Source: JAIMBK01 sp040755215 (lineage in GTDB: Bacteria > Bacillota > Desulfotomaculia > Desulfotomaculales > Nap2-2B). Taken from it: a stretch of 26,839 nt of DNA. The stretch lies in contig JBFMBG010000049.1 in the NCBI GenBank assembly GCA_040755215.1, positions 1 through 26,839 of the forward strand, written 5' to 3'. Shown here piece by piece: positions 1-6,470 of the stretch. Position 1 is the stretch's first letter. Every line of letters begins with the position of its first letter. A program made the position numbers and the translations under genes. The notes under the pieces are model-generated. The model did not search any database. It was given only the letters and a program-made list of their open reading frames with translations, and was not told the DNA's origin.

Positions 1-31
1 CGATCTTTGGTTCGAAGTTGTTTTCACTCAT
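1..31 (-). CDS. mvhD: Second MvhD-like protein, N-terminal fragment (cut by window edge)
   Basis: An ATG at 31, seven bases after the hdrA2 stop codon, opens a frame reading MSENNFEPKI before the window ends. The EPKI start matches the opening of the complete MvhD encoded at 5999-6448 (MDWEPKIVAF), and both genes directly follow a fused hdrA. A GAGGTGG Shine-Dalgarno sequence lies inside the end of hdrA2. MvhD carries a [2Fe-2S] cluster and passes electrons from a hydrogenase or flavoprotein to HdrA. Only ten codons are visible, so the identity rests on this short match plus gene order. Whether this copy has Cys or Sec at the conserved position lies outside the window. Confidence 0.7.
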   Translation of the reverse strand, partial: MSENNFEPKI

Positions 32-37
32 CGCTTC

Positions 38-3000
38 TTAACCCACCTCCGCAAAAAGACCTTTGGACATGGCCATGAGCATGCGGTCCTTGTAGCCCTG
101 CAGCTGGATGGCCTTGTTCGGGCACTCGCCGGCGCAGGTGCCGCAGCCCTGGCAGACGACGGCTTCGATTTCCGCGACGTTATCTTTAATCCTGGGCGCA
201 TTATAGGGACACAGGCGCACGCAGGTCAGGCAGGCCTGACATTTGTCCGGCTGAACTTTGGCAAAAACGCCGCGGGATTCTAAGATGCTCTTGCTCAAAA
301 TGGTCGCCGCCCGGCCCGCCGCCGCCTTTGCCTGGGCGATGCACTCCTCCAGGTTCTTGGGGCCGTGGGCCGTGCCCGCCATAAAGACACCTTCCGAGGC
401 GAAGTCCACGGGGCGCAGCTTCATGTGGGCTTCTAAGAAGAAGCCGTCCTCGTTTAAGGGGACCTTGAACAGCTGGGAAAGCTGGTGATTGTCCTCCCGC
501 TTCACGATGGCCGCCGCCAGACCGATTAAATCCGCTTCGATGGCGATTTTCTCCCCCAAAATGGGGTGGGTGACGGTGACCAGCATTTTGCCGTTTTCGG
601 CCGGCTCGACCACCGGCTTGTCGTTCTCGGTGTAGCGGACGAAAATTACTCCTTTGTTTCTGGCCTCGCGGTAGTACTCTTCAAAGAAAGCGTACGTCCG
701 GATGTCCCGGTAAAGTACAAAAACGTTCGCCTTCGGGTTCATTTCTTTGAACTCTAAAGCCAGCCTGACAGCCTTGGTACAGCACACCCGGCTGCAGTAA
801 GGCCGGTCCTTTTCCCGGGAGCCCACGCACTGGATCAGAACGATATTCTGCGCGTTTCGGACCTGCGGGTCGCCCGCCGCCAGCGCCTCATTCAGCTCCA
901 GATAAGTGAATACGTTGGGGTTCTTCCCGTACAGGTATTCGGCCGGTTTATATTCTTCCGCCCCGGTGGCGATAATTGTTACACCGTGCTGGATCTCTTC
1001 GCCCGATTCCAGAGTAGTGACGAAGTTACCTACGTAACCGGAAACCGCCCGCACCCCCGTGCCGGTGTAGATCTTGATCCGGGGATGCTGATTGACCTTT
1101 TCAACTAGCCCGGTCAAAAAAGCCGGAATGTCTTCGTTGTTTAATCCTTTCTTGATCCGCCGGGCGTTGCCGCCCAACCCGGCTTGCTTTTCCACCAGGT
1201 GAACCTGATAGCCCATCTCGGCCAGGCTTAAGGCGGAAGTCATCCCGGCGGGGCCGCCGCCGATGACCAGCACCGCCCTGGTCATCCCTGCGGTCACCTG
1301 GGGAATGGGTTCCAAAAGGGCCGCCTTGGCCACGACCATCTTCACCAGGTCGATGGCCTTTTCGGTGGCCTTCTCCGGCTCGTGCATGTGCACCCAGGAG
1401 CACTGGTCGCGGATGTTGGCCATCTCAAACAGGTGGCGGTTTAAACCCGCCTCCCGCATCGTTTCCCAGAAAAGCGGCCGGTGCGTCCGGGGGCTGCAGG
1501 AAGCAATGACCACCCGGTTCAGGTTGTGCTCCTCGATCTTCTGCTTCACTTCGGCCTGGCTGTCCTGCGAGCAGACGTAGAGGTATTCGCCGGCGTAAAC
1601 CACGTTCGGGAGCTTTTCGGCCTCCTCGACCACCTTCGGGACGTTGACCACGCTGCCGATGTTCACGCCGCAGTGGCAGACGAAGACACCAATCCGCGGG
1701 GGTTCGCCGGAAACGTCCCGCTCGGGCGGAAATTCCCTTTCCTTCACCAGCGTGCCCCGGGATTCAGCGAGCAGGCTGGCCGCCGCGCCGGCCGCCGCAC
1801 TGGCCTGCATGACCGTTTCGGGAATGTCCTTGGGGCCGCTGTGCACTCCTGCCGCGTAAATGCCTTCCTGACTCGTGTCCACGCCGGTCAAAGGAGCAAG
1901 CCTGGCGAAACCGTAGCCGTCCAGCGCCAGACCCAATTTCTCGCCTAATTCTTTCGTCCCCGGCGACGGCTCCAGGCCGACGGAGAGAACCACCAGGTCG
2001 AATTCCTCGGTGGTGACGGAGCCGTCCTCGTTGGCGAAACGAATCAGCAGGTTCTTATTTTCGTCCCGCGTCTCCTCAATCGCGTAAATCCGCGAGCGGA
2101 TAAACCGGACGCCCAGTTCGTCCTTGGCGCGGTTGTAGTACCGCTCAAAACCTTTGCCGTAAGTGCGCATATCCATGTAAAAAATGGTGGTCTCCAGGGG
2201 GTCTTTGCTGTGCTCCTTGGCGATGACCGCCTCTTTAATGGCGTACATGCAGCAGACGGCGGAGCAGTAGTCTTTTTCGATGCGCACGTTCCGGGAGCCC
2301 ACGCACTGAATCCAGGCGATGCGCTTCGGTTCTTTGTGGTCGGAGGGGCGCACCAGGTGGCCCTGGAAGGGGCCGGAGGCGCTTAAGACCCGCTCGAATT
2401 CCAGGCTGGTCAGCACGTTGGGGAACTTGCCGTAGCCGTAGTAGTCCAGCACCTCGGGGCTGAACCGCTTAAAGCCGGGACAGCTGATAATCGCCCCCAC
2501 CTTGACCTGGATGATCTCCTCTTCCATGGAATGGTCGATGGCTCCCGCCTGGCAGGCGTCCTCGCAGGCGCCGCACTCGATGCAGTTTTCCTTGTCGACC
2601 ACGTAGGCGTTCGGGTACGCCTGGGCGTAAGGCTTGTAAATCGCTTTCCGCTCCCCCAGGCCCTGGTTGAATTCCGAAGGCACGTCGATGGGGCAGGCCT
2701 CGGCACATTCCCCGCACCCCTTGCATTTTTCAATGTCCACGTAGCGGGGGCGCTGCCGGATGGTCACGGTGTAGTTGCCCGCTTCCCCTTCAATGTCTTC
2801 CACGTCGGAGCAGGTATAGATCTTGATGTTCAGGTGCCTTCCGCATTCCACCAGTTTGGGGGAAAGGATGCACATGGAGCAATCGTTGGTGGGGAAAGTC
2901 TTATCCAGCATCGGCATGGTACCGCCGATGGCGGGGGAGCTTTCCACCAGGTACACATAATAGCCGGCTTCCGCGAGATCGAGCGAAGCCTGGATGCCGG

Positions 3001-3049
3001 CGATACCGGCGCCAACCACCAGTACCGCGCCAATTTTCCCGTCCGCCAT
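38..3049 (-). CDS. hdrA: Fused HdrA-like flavin/iron-sulfur protein (second copy, 1003 aa)
   Basis: This is a heterodisulfide reductase subunit A homologue, the flavoprotein where electron bifurcation occurs in Hdr complexes. It has two FAD modules. Residues 13-18 (GAGIAG) start the first; then come a CxxC (57/60) and two [4Fe-4S] sets inserted in the flavin domain (Cys109/112/115/119 and 156/159/162/166). A CHCG motif near residue 460 marks an HdrA N-terminal domain, followed by a second FAD motif (GGGPAG) near residue 600 and a C-terminal ferredoxin domain (Cys937/940/943/947 and 966/969/972/976). Canonical HdrA has about 650 residues, so this is the long fused type. It is plainly paralogous to the protein at 6471-9470. 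The ATG at 3049 follows a TAGGAG ribosome site. It is the sixth gene of the operon, after the flxA-like gene and a 154-base repeat-bearing gap. The physiological acceptor is not shown by the sequence. Confidence 0.9.
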   Translation of the reverse strand: MADGKIGAVLVVGAGIAGIQASLDLAEAGYYVYLVESSPAIGGTMPMLDKTFPTNDCSMCILSPKLVECGRHLNIKIYTCSDVEDIEGEAGNYTVTIRQRPRYVDIEKCKGCGECAEACPIDVPSEFNQGLGERKAIYKPYAQAYPNAYVVDKENCIECGACEDACQAGAIDHSMEEEIIQVKVGAIISCPGFKRFSPEVLDYYGYGKFPNVLTSLEFERVLSASGPFQGHLVRPSDHKEPKRIAWIQCVGSRNVRIEKDYCSAVCCMYAIKEAVIAKEHSKDPLETTIFYMDMRTYGKGFERYYNRAKDELGVRFIRSRIYAIEETRDENKNLLIRFANEDGSVTTEEFDLVVLSVGLEPSPGTKELGEKLGLALDGYGFARLAPLTGVDTSQEGIYAAGVHSGPKDIPETVMQASAAAGAAASLLAESRGTLVKEREFPPERDVSGEPPRIGVFVCHCGVNIGSVVNVPKVVEEAEKLPNVVYAGEYLYVCSQDSQAEVKQKIEEHNLNRVVIASCSPRTHRPLFWETMREAGLNRHLFEMANIRDQCSWVHMHEPEKATEKAIDLVKMVVAKAALLEPIPQVTAGMTRAVLVIGGGPAGMTSALSLAEMGYQVHLVEKQAGLGGNARRIKKGLNNEDIPAFLTGLVEKVNQHPRIKIYTGTGVRAVSGYVGNFVTTLESGEEIQHGVTIIATGAEEYKPAEYLYGKNPNVFTYLELNEALAAGDPQVRNAQNIVLIQCVGSREKDRPYCSRVCCTKAVRLALEFKEMNPKANVFVLYRDIRTYAFFEEYYREARNKGVIFVRYTENDKPVVEPAENGKMLVTVTHPILGEKIAIEADLIGLAAAIVKREDNHQLSQLFKVPLNEDGFFLEAHMKLRPVDFASEGVFMAGTAHGPKNLEECIAQAKAAAGRAATILSKSILESRGVFAKVQPDKCQACLTCVRLCPYNAPRIKDNVAEIEAVVCQGCGTCAGECPNKAIQLQGYKDRMLMAMSKGLFAEVG

Positions 3050-3094
3050 AAAACTAACTCCTACCCCTTTCTCCTTCCGGATTTAATTAGTTAA

Positions 3095-3203
3095 GTTACC
3101 AGGGTACAAAGTCCACTGGCACTCCCTTTGCCCCTTTGTACCTCTGTGCCTTTTTCCTTCCCTTCCTTTGTGCCTCTGTGCCTTTGTGCCTTTGTCCCTT
3201 TCC
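3095..3203. repeat. Intergenic low-complexity repeat (GTGCC-TTT units) with a hairpin
   Basis: The gap between the flxA-like gene and hdrA2 contains near-identical short units such as CTTTGTGCC, CTCTGTGCC and CTTTGTCCC repeated head to tail from about 3128 to 3200. A 9-bp inverted repeat, GGTACAAAG (3103-3111) with CTTTGTACC (3134-3142), sits beside them. There is no T-run for an intrinsic terminator on the minus strand. The repeats are not inside any convincing gene; short open frames across them are a by-product of the repetition. This probably belongs to a dispersed intergenic repeat family, but copies elsewhere cannot be seen from here. Confidence 0.65.
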
Positions 3204-4043
3204 TTAGTACTCCGCCGGCAGGCGGTCCAGTTCGGCCTTGGTAAAGACCGGCCCGTCCTTGCAGACGTACTTGGGGCCTACGTTGCACCGCCCGCACATC
3301 CCGATGCCGCATTTCATCCTGTTTTCCAAAGACAGGAGGATGCGCTCGGGAGGAAAGCCCAACTCTTCCAGGACAGGCATGGTAAACTTAATCATCACCG
3401 GCGGCCCGCACACGATGGCGTAGGCGTTTTCCGAGCAGGGCGCCACTTCCTTCGTGCAGGCGGGAACGAAACCGACCTTTTTATCCCAACCCTCGCAAGG
3501 GGCGTCGATGGTGCAGACCAGGTTGAGGTCGGAACGCTTTTCCCATTCGGCCAACTCCTCCTTGTAGAGCAGCAGGCCGGGGTTTCTGGCGCCGTAAATC
3601 ACCGTCAGGTCGCCGAAATCCCCCCGGTGCTCGGGATGCAGGATGTAGGTGACCAGCGAACGCAGGGTGGTAAAGGCAAAACCGCCGCCGATGACGACCA
3701 CGTTTTTCCCTTTTAACTTTTCAATGGGATAGCTGTTCCCCAGGGGTCCGCGCACGCCCAGAATGGCGCCTTCCGGCATGGCGTGGAGCGCCGTCGTCAC
3801 CACCCCCACTTTGGCCACGGAAAACTTCAAAAACCCCTTCTCCGTGGGAGAAGAAGCAATGCCGAAGGGGGCCTCCCCCTTGCCGAAAACGCAGATCTCC
3901 ACAAACTGCCCCGGCAGGTAGAAAAAAGACTGTTCGTCTTCCTCCTTTAAAAATTGCAGGGTAAACGTATGGATCAGCCGGTCGTCGGTTTCAATAAAAT
4001 GCTTGACCAGTTTTACCGGTATGGGCACGTATGGGTTGCTCAT
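3204..4043 (-). CDS. flxA: FAD/NAD(P)H-binding reductase subunit, FlxA/AsrB/HydG-like
   Basis: This 279-residue protein belongs to the ferredoxin-NADP reductase fold as found in sulfhydrogenase gamma subunits, anaerobic sulfite reductase B, PyrK and FlxA of Flx-Hdr complexes. Residues 59-66 (PFGIASSP) fit the FAD-binding loop. Residues 119-129 (GGGFAFTTLRS) and CGPPVM at 212-217 fit the nicotinamide nucleotide domain. Cys245, 250, 253 and 261 form a C-terminal [2Fe-2S] site of the PyrK type. Its expected role is entry of electrons from NADH or NADPH into the complex. The start ATG at 4043 overlaps the TGA of the preceding flxB-like gene as ATGA, implying translational coupling. The glycine-rich loop has Phe-Ala-Phe where relatives often have Ile-Gly/Ala, so cofactor choice is uncertain. 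Assignment to Flx rather than AsrB comes from the mvhD-flxC-flxB-flxA-hdrA context. Confidence 0.85.
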   Translation of the reverse strand: MSNPYVPIPVKLVKHFIETDDRLIHTFTLQFLKEEDEQSFFYLPGQFVEICVFGKGEAPFGIASSPTEKGFLKFSVAKVGVVTTALHAMPEGAILGVRGPLGNSYPIEKLKGKNVVVIGGGFAFTTLRSLVTYILHPEHRGDFGDLTVIYGARNPGLLLYKEELAEWEKRSDLNLVCTIDAPCEGWDKKVGFVPACTKEVAPCSENAYAIVCGPPVMIKFTMPVLEELGFPPERILLSLENRMKCGIGMCGRCNVGPKYVCKDGPVFTKAELDRLPAEY

Positions 4044-5056
4044 TTTTCATCTCCTCCCGCCCCCTGGATATCTGCTAAAACCTGGCGGATATCGATATTC
4101 ACCGGGCAGCTGACAATGCACCGGCCGCAGCCGACGCAGGCCACCGCCGCGAAATTGTCCGTGAAATACTTGAACTTGTGCATGAAACGCTGGCGGAAGC
4201 GCTCCTTTTGCGTCGGGCGGGGATTATGCCCGGACCCGTGCAGGGTAAAAAGACCGAACATGCAGGCGTCCCAGTTGCGGATCCGGCAGCCGGCCGCATC
4301 CTTCGCTTCGTCCACAATGTCGAAGCAGTGGCAGGTGGGGCAGCTGTACGTACAGGCCCCGCAGCCCAGGCACCTTTCGTACACCAGGTCCCAAACGGGG
4401 TCGTGGTAATTTCCGTCCATCTTTTCTTTCAAACCCGCCAGGTTGATGGTGCAGCTGATTACAGCCGCTTCCTTCACTTTGGCGGCGGCGGCCCGGTCGT
4501 CCTCACCGGCCGGCGGCAGGTTTAAGCCGGCCGCAAAATCCTTTCCTTTTGCGCTGACCGCCTCAACCACATACTGATCACCGGTGTCGACCAGCAGCAG
4601 GTCCAGCCCTGCGGTACCGAAGGGGCCGCCGTTTAAAGAAGTGCAGAAACAGGTGGTCCGGGGCTCATTGCAGCCCAGGCCGACCAGCACGGTATTGTCC
4701 CGCCGGGTCAGGTAGTAGGGGTCCCGGTATTGATCGCCGCAAAAAACTTTATCCAGCAAGAGAAAGCTTTGCGCATCACAGGGACGCAGGCCGAAAATCA
4801 CTTTCTTTCCGGTATCCAGGCACTCCTGCAGGTCCGCCGCCGCATCCCCGACGGCGTAGGTGAAAAGGGCCTCCGTGGGAGGGAAAAGGACCTCCTTGGG
4901 CGGGATCACTGAATTGCCGTAGCTAAAATCGGCTTCGGCCCCGCTCCGGATCGGTGCAAAGTAGAAATCAAGCCCTTTCTTGACGGGCGCAAACACCTGG
5001 TACTGCCCGGCCAGCCGGTCAAGAAGCGCGTTCAGTTTACTTTTCTTGATGATCAT
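4040..5056 (-). CDS. flxB: Iron-sulfur subunit, FlxB/AsrA/hydrogenase beta-like
   Basis: The protein resembles anaerobic sulfite reductase subunit A and sulfhydrogenase beta subunits. The N-terminal part has the family's PPKEVLFPPTE and GLRPCDAQSF stretches (about residues 52-98). The C-terminal part holds two [4Fe-4S] sets, Cys229/232/235/239 and Cys307/310/313/317. It should relay electrons between the FAD subunit (flxA-like) and the other iron-sulfur subunits. I chose the ATG at 5056 (338 aa), which has an AGGTGA ribosome site about six bases upstream. A GTG at 5065, one base after the flxC stop, would give 341 aa and is nearly as good. The stop overlaps the flxA start by four bases. The protein is cytosolic: no signal peptide or membrane segment is visible. 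The name Flx is by gene context; the fold family is secure. Confidence 0.83.
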   Translation of the reverse strand: MIIKKSKLNALLDRLAGQYQVFAPVKKGLDFYFAPIRSGAEADFSYGNSVIPPKEVLFPPTEALFTYAVGDAAADLQECLDTGKKVIFGLRPCDAQSFLLLDKVFCGDQYRDPYYLTRRDNTVLVGLGCNEPRTTCFCTSLNGGPFGTAGLDLLLVDTGDQYVVEAVSAKGKDFAAGLNLPPAGEDDRAAAAKVKEAAVISCTINLAGLKEKMDGNYHDPVWDLVYERCLGCGACTYSCPTCHCFDIVDEAKDAAGCRIRNWDACMFGLFTLHGSGHNPRPTQKERFRQRFMHKFKYFTDNFAAVACVGCGRCIVSCPVNIDIRQVLADIQGAGGDEK

Positions 5057-5066
5057 CCTTTTCACC

Positions 5067-6017
5067 TCACTCCTTCACCAGGAATGCCTGCGGGTCGTTC
5101 GGGGCAAACGTAGTTAAAGCAGGTTTGCGCTCCAGATCGACGCCCGCTTCGTAACCAAACAAATCTTTCACGTCTTTGACCACCTTCCGGGTCAGGACGG
5201 ACAGCTTCAACCCCACGGGGCAGGCCCGCTCGCAGGCGCCGCAGTCGGCGCAGCGCCCGGCCAGGTGAAAGACCCGCACGGCCTGAAAGAGCAGGTTGTC
5301 CTGCGTTTGCGCCGCTTTCCCGATCCACTGCGGAGTGGAGCAATCCACAAAGCACTCTTCGCAGTAGCACAGCGGGCAGGCCTGGCGGCAGGCGTAGCAG
5401 CGGATGCAGCGGCTGAGCTCTTCCGCCAGGAAAGCCCTGCGCTCCGCGGCCGGCAGCGCTGCGAAGGCCTCCACCGCACTGAAATCGCTTGCCGGCTTTT
5501 CCGGCACCCGTTCGCCGGCCAGCTCATCGTAAATGACCGGGTTGGGGCAGGCGCAGGCCAGGCAGGTATCGTGAAGCGTTTCGGCCAGGGGAACGGTCTT
5601 TTCAAAATCCTTTCCCTCCAGCACCAGCGCGCCGGGCTCTAACCGGGCCGCCAGCAGTTCCCGGCCTTCCAAAAGCGCCCCCACCTTCCGGCGGTCAATC
5701 ATGCCGGCGCAGGGGACCCCGATGATGTATAAATTTTCCCGGTTGATTTGATTCTCCTGGATCAGCGTAACAATCGCCCGCGTGTCGCAACCCTTGGCCA
5801 CCACCGCCGTTTTCCCCTTTCGCTTCGGCAGGTAAACGGCCAGGTTGTTTTCACACGTCTGGTCCCAGATCAACTTTCCCGCGTCTTCCGGACGGCGGAC
5901 AAAGCAGGGGGTGCTCCGGAGGGGCAGACTTCCCGCGCCAAAACCCAGCACCAGCTCCACCCGTCCCTCGGCCAGCAATCTTTTCGCCGCGTCCTGGATT
6001 AAGCCGGTGATTTGCAT
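5067..6017 (-). CDS. flxC: Cysteine-rich iron-sulfur subunit, FlxC-like
   Basis: This protein of 316 residues has an alpha/beta N-terminal part with several cysteines (C38, C55, C77, C103 and a CLACAC cluster at 152-157). It is followed by a four-cysteine ferredoxin set (204/207/210/214), an immediately adjacent cysteine-rich stretch (217, 219, 222, 226), and a second ferredoxin set (256/259/262/266) closing with CPVG. It resembles the third, iron-sulfur subunit of Flx(Flox)ABCD complexes and more loosely HdrC- and FrhB-type proteins. I chose the ATG at 6017 because GGGGAGG lies ten bases upstream; a TTG at 6026 is the other choice. The start lies inside the end of mvhD, a 19-base overlap, so translation of flxC probably depends on ribosomes that have read through the mvhD UGA. 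Electron relay is inferred, and the exact partner is unknown. Confidence 0.78.
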   Translation of the reverse strand: MQITGLIQDAAKRLLAEGRVELVLGFGAGSLPLRSTPCFVRRPEDAGKLIWDQTCENNLAVYLPKRKGKTAVVAKGCDTRAIVTLIQENQINRENLYIIGVPCAGMIDRRKVGALLEGRELLAARLEPGALVLEGKDFEKTVPLAETLHDTCLACACPNPVIYDELAGERVPEKPASDFSAVEAFAALPAAERRAFLAEELSRCIRCYACRQACPLCYCEECFVDCSTPQWIGKAAQTQDNLLFQAVRVFHLAGRCADCGACERACPVGLKLSVLTRKVVKDVKDLFGYEAGVDLERKPALTTFAPNDPQAFLVKE

Positions 6018-6448
6018 CCGCAACAACCCTCCCCGCTTTTTTCTGCCAGTCCTTGATTGGGCCCGAGTTTTTTCACCTTTTCGGTCACTTCCTTGATTAA
6101 TTCGGCAAACCGGCCTCCTTCGGAAGCCGAAACCCAGGCGAAATTAACCCGGCCTTCCTCCACGCCCAGGTAATCCAGCAAGTTTTTCAACAGGGCGAAT
6201 TTTCTCCGGGCCACCAGATTGCCACTAACATAGTGGCAGTCGCCCGGGTGTCACCCGGAGGTGAGCACACCGTCGGCCCCGTGCCTTAGTGCGCTGATGA
6301 TAAACAACGGATTGACCCGGCCCGCGCAGGGCACCCGGACCACCCGGACGTTCGGCGGATACTGAATCCTGCTTACACCGGCCAGATCCGCCCCCGCGTA
6401 ACTGCACCAGTTGCACAAAAAAGCCACTATTTTCGGTTCCCAGTCCAT
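5999..6448 (-). CDS. mvhD: MvhD-like [2Fe-2S] electron-transfer protein with in-frame UGA (selenoprotein)
   Basis: Read through the UGA at 6251-6253, this frame gives a 149-residue protein of normal MvhD length. MvhD links an electron donor module to HdrA. Cys12 and Cys15 (CNWC), Cys41 (VPCAG) and Cys71 (HPGDC) match family cluster positions. The family has SGCHPGDC where this protein has SG-UGA-HPGDC, so the stop sits exactly on a conserved cysteine, residue 66. Coding similarity is uninterrupted on both sides, and a SECIS-like hairpin follows at once. Selenocysteine at this cysteine is known in methanogen VhuD proteins. A standard gene caller would split the gene into 65- and 71-residue pieces. 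The ATG at 6448 has GGAGGG upstream; hdrA1 ends 22 bases before it. The C-terminus carries an unusual GCCGC tail. A nonsense mutation is the alternative, but the hairpin and exact position argue against it. Confidence 0.88.
6206..6247 (-). promoter_or_regulatory. Bacterial SECIS-like hairpin for the mvhD UGA codon
   Basis: Immediately 3' of the UGA (6253-6251) the mRNA can form an inner perfect 8-bp stem TGCCACTA/TAGTGGCA (6231-6238 with 6220-6227) closing a TGT loop. Below it is an outer 6-bp stem CCGGGC/GCCCGG (6242-6247 with 6206-6211). The apical loop starts 20 bases after the UGA and has G at its second position; both agree with the bacterial SECIS rules (loop 16-37 bases downstream, a G among the first two loop bases). 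In addition, the UGA is the centre of a 15-base palindrome (6244-6258), which would compete with the outer stem. Function is inferred from structure and position. Confidence 0.82.
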
Positions 6449-6470
6449 CTTGGCTTCCCTCCTCTCCCCG

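Noticed and set aside
3091..3312. Open frames across the GTGCC-TTT repeat
   Set aside because: The predicted peptides are simple repeats of the Lys-Gln-Arg-His-Gly type that arise from the DNA repeat, and they overlap flxA.
6251..6253. mvhD as a pseudogene broken by a stop codon
   Set aside because: The stop is UGA, sits on a conserved cysteine position, the frame is intact on both sides, and a SECIS-like hairpin follows at the right distance.
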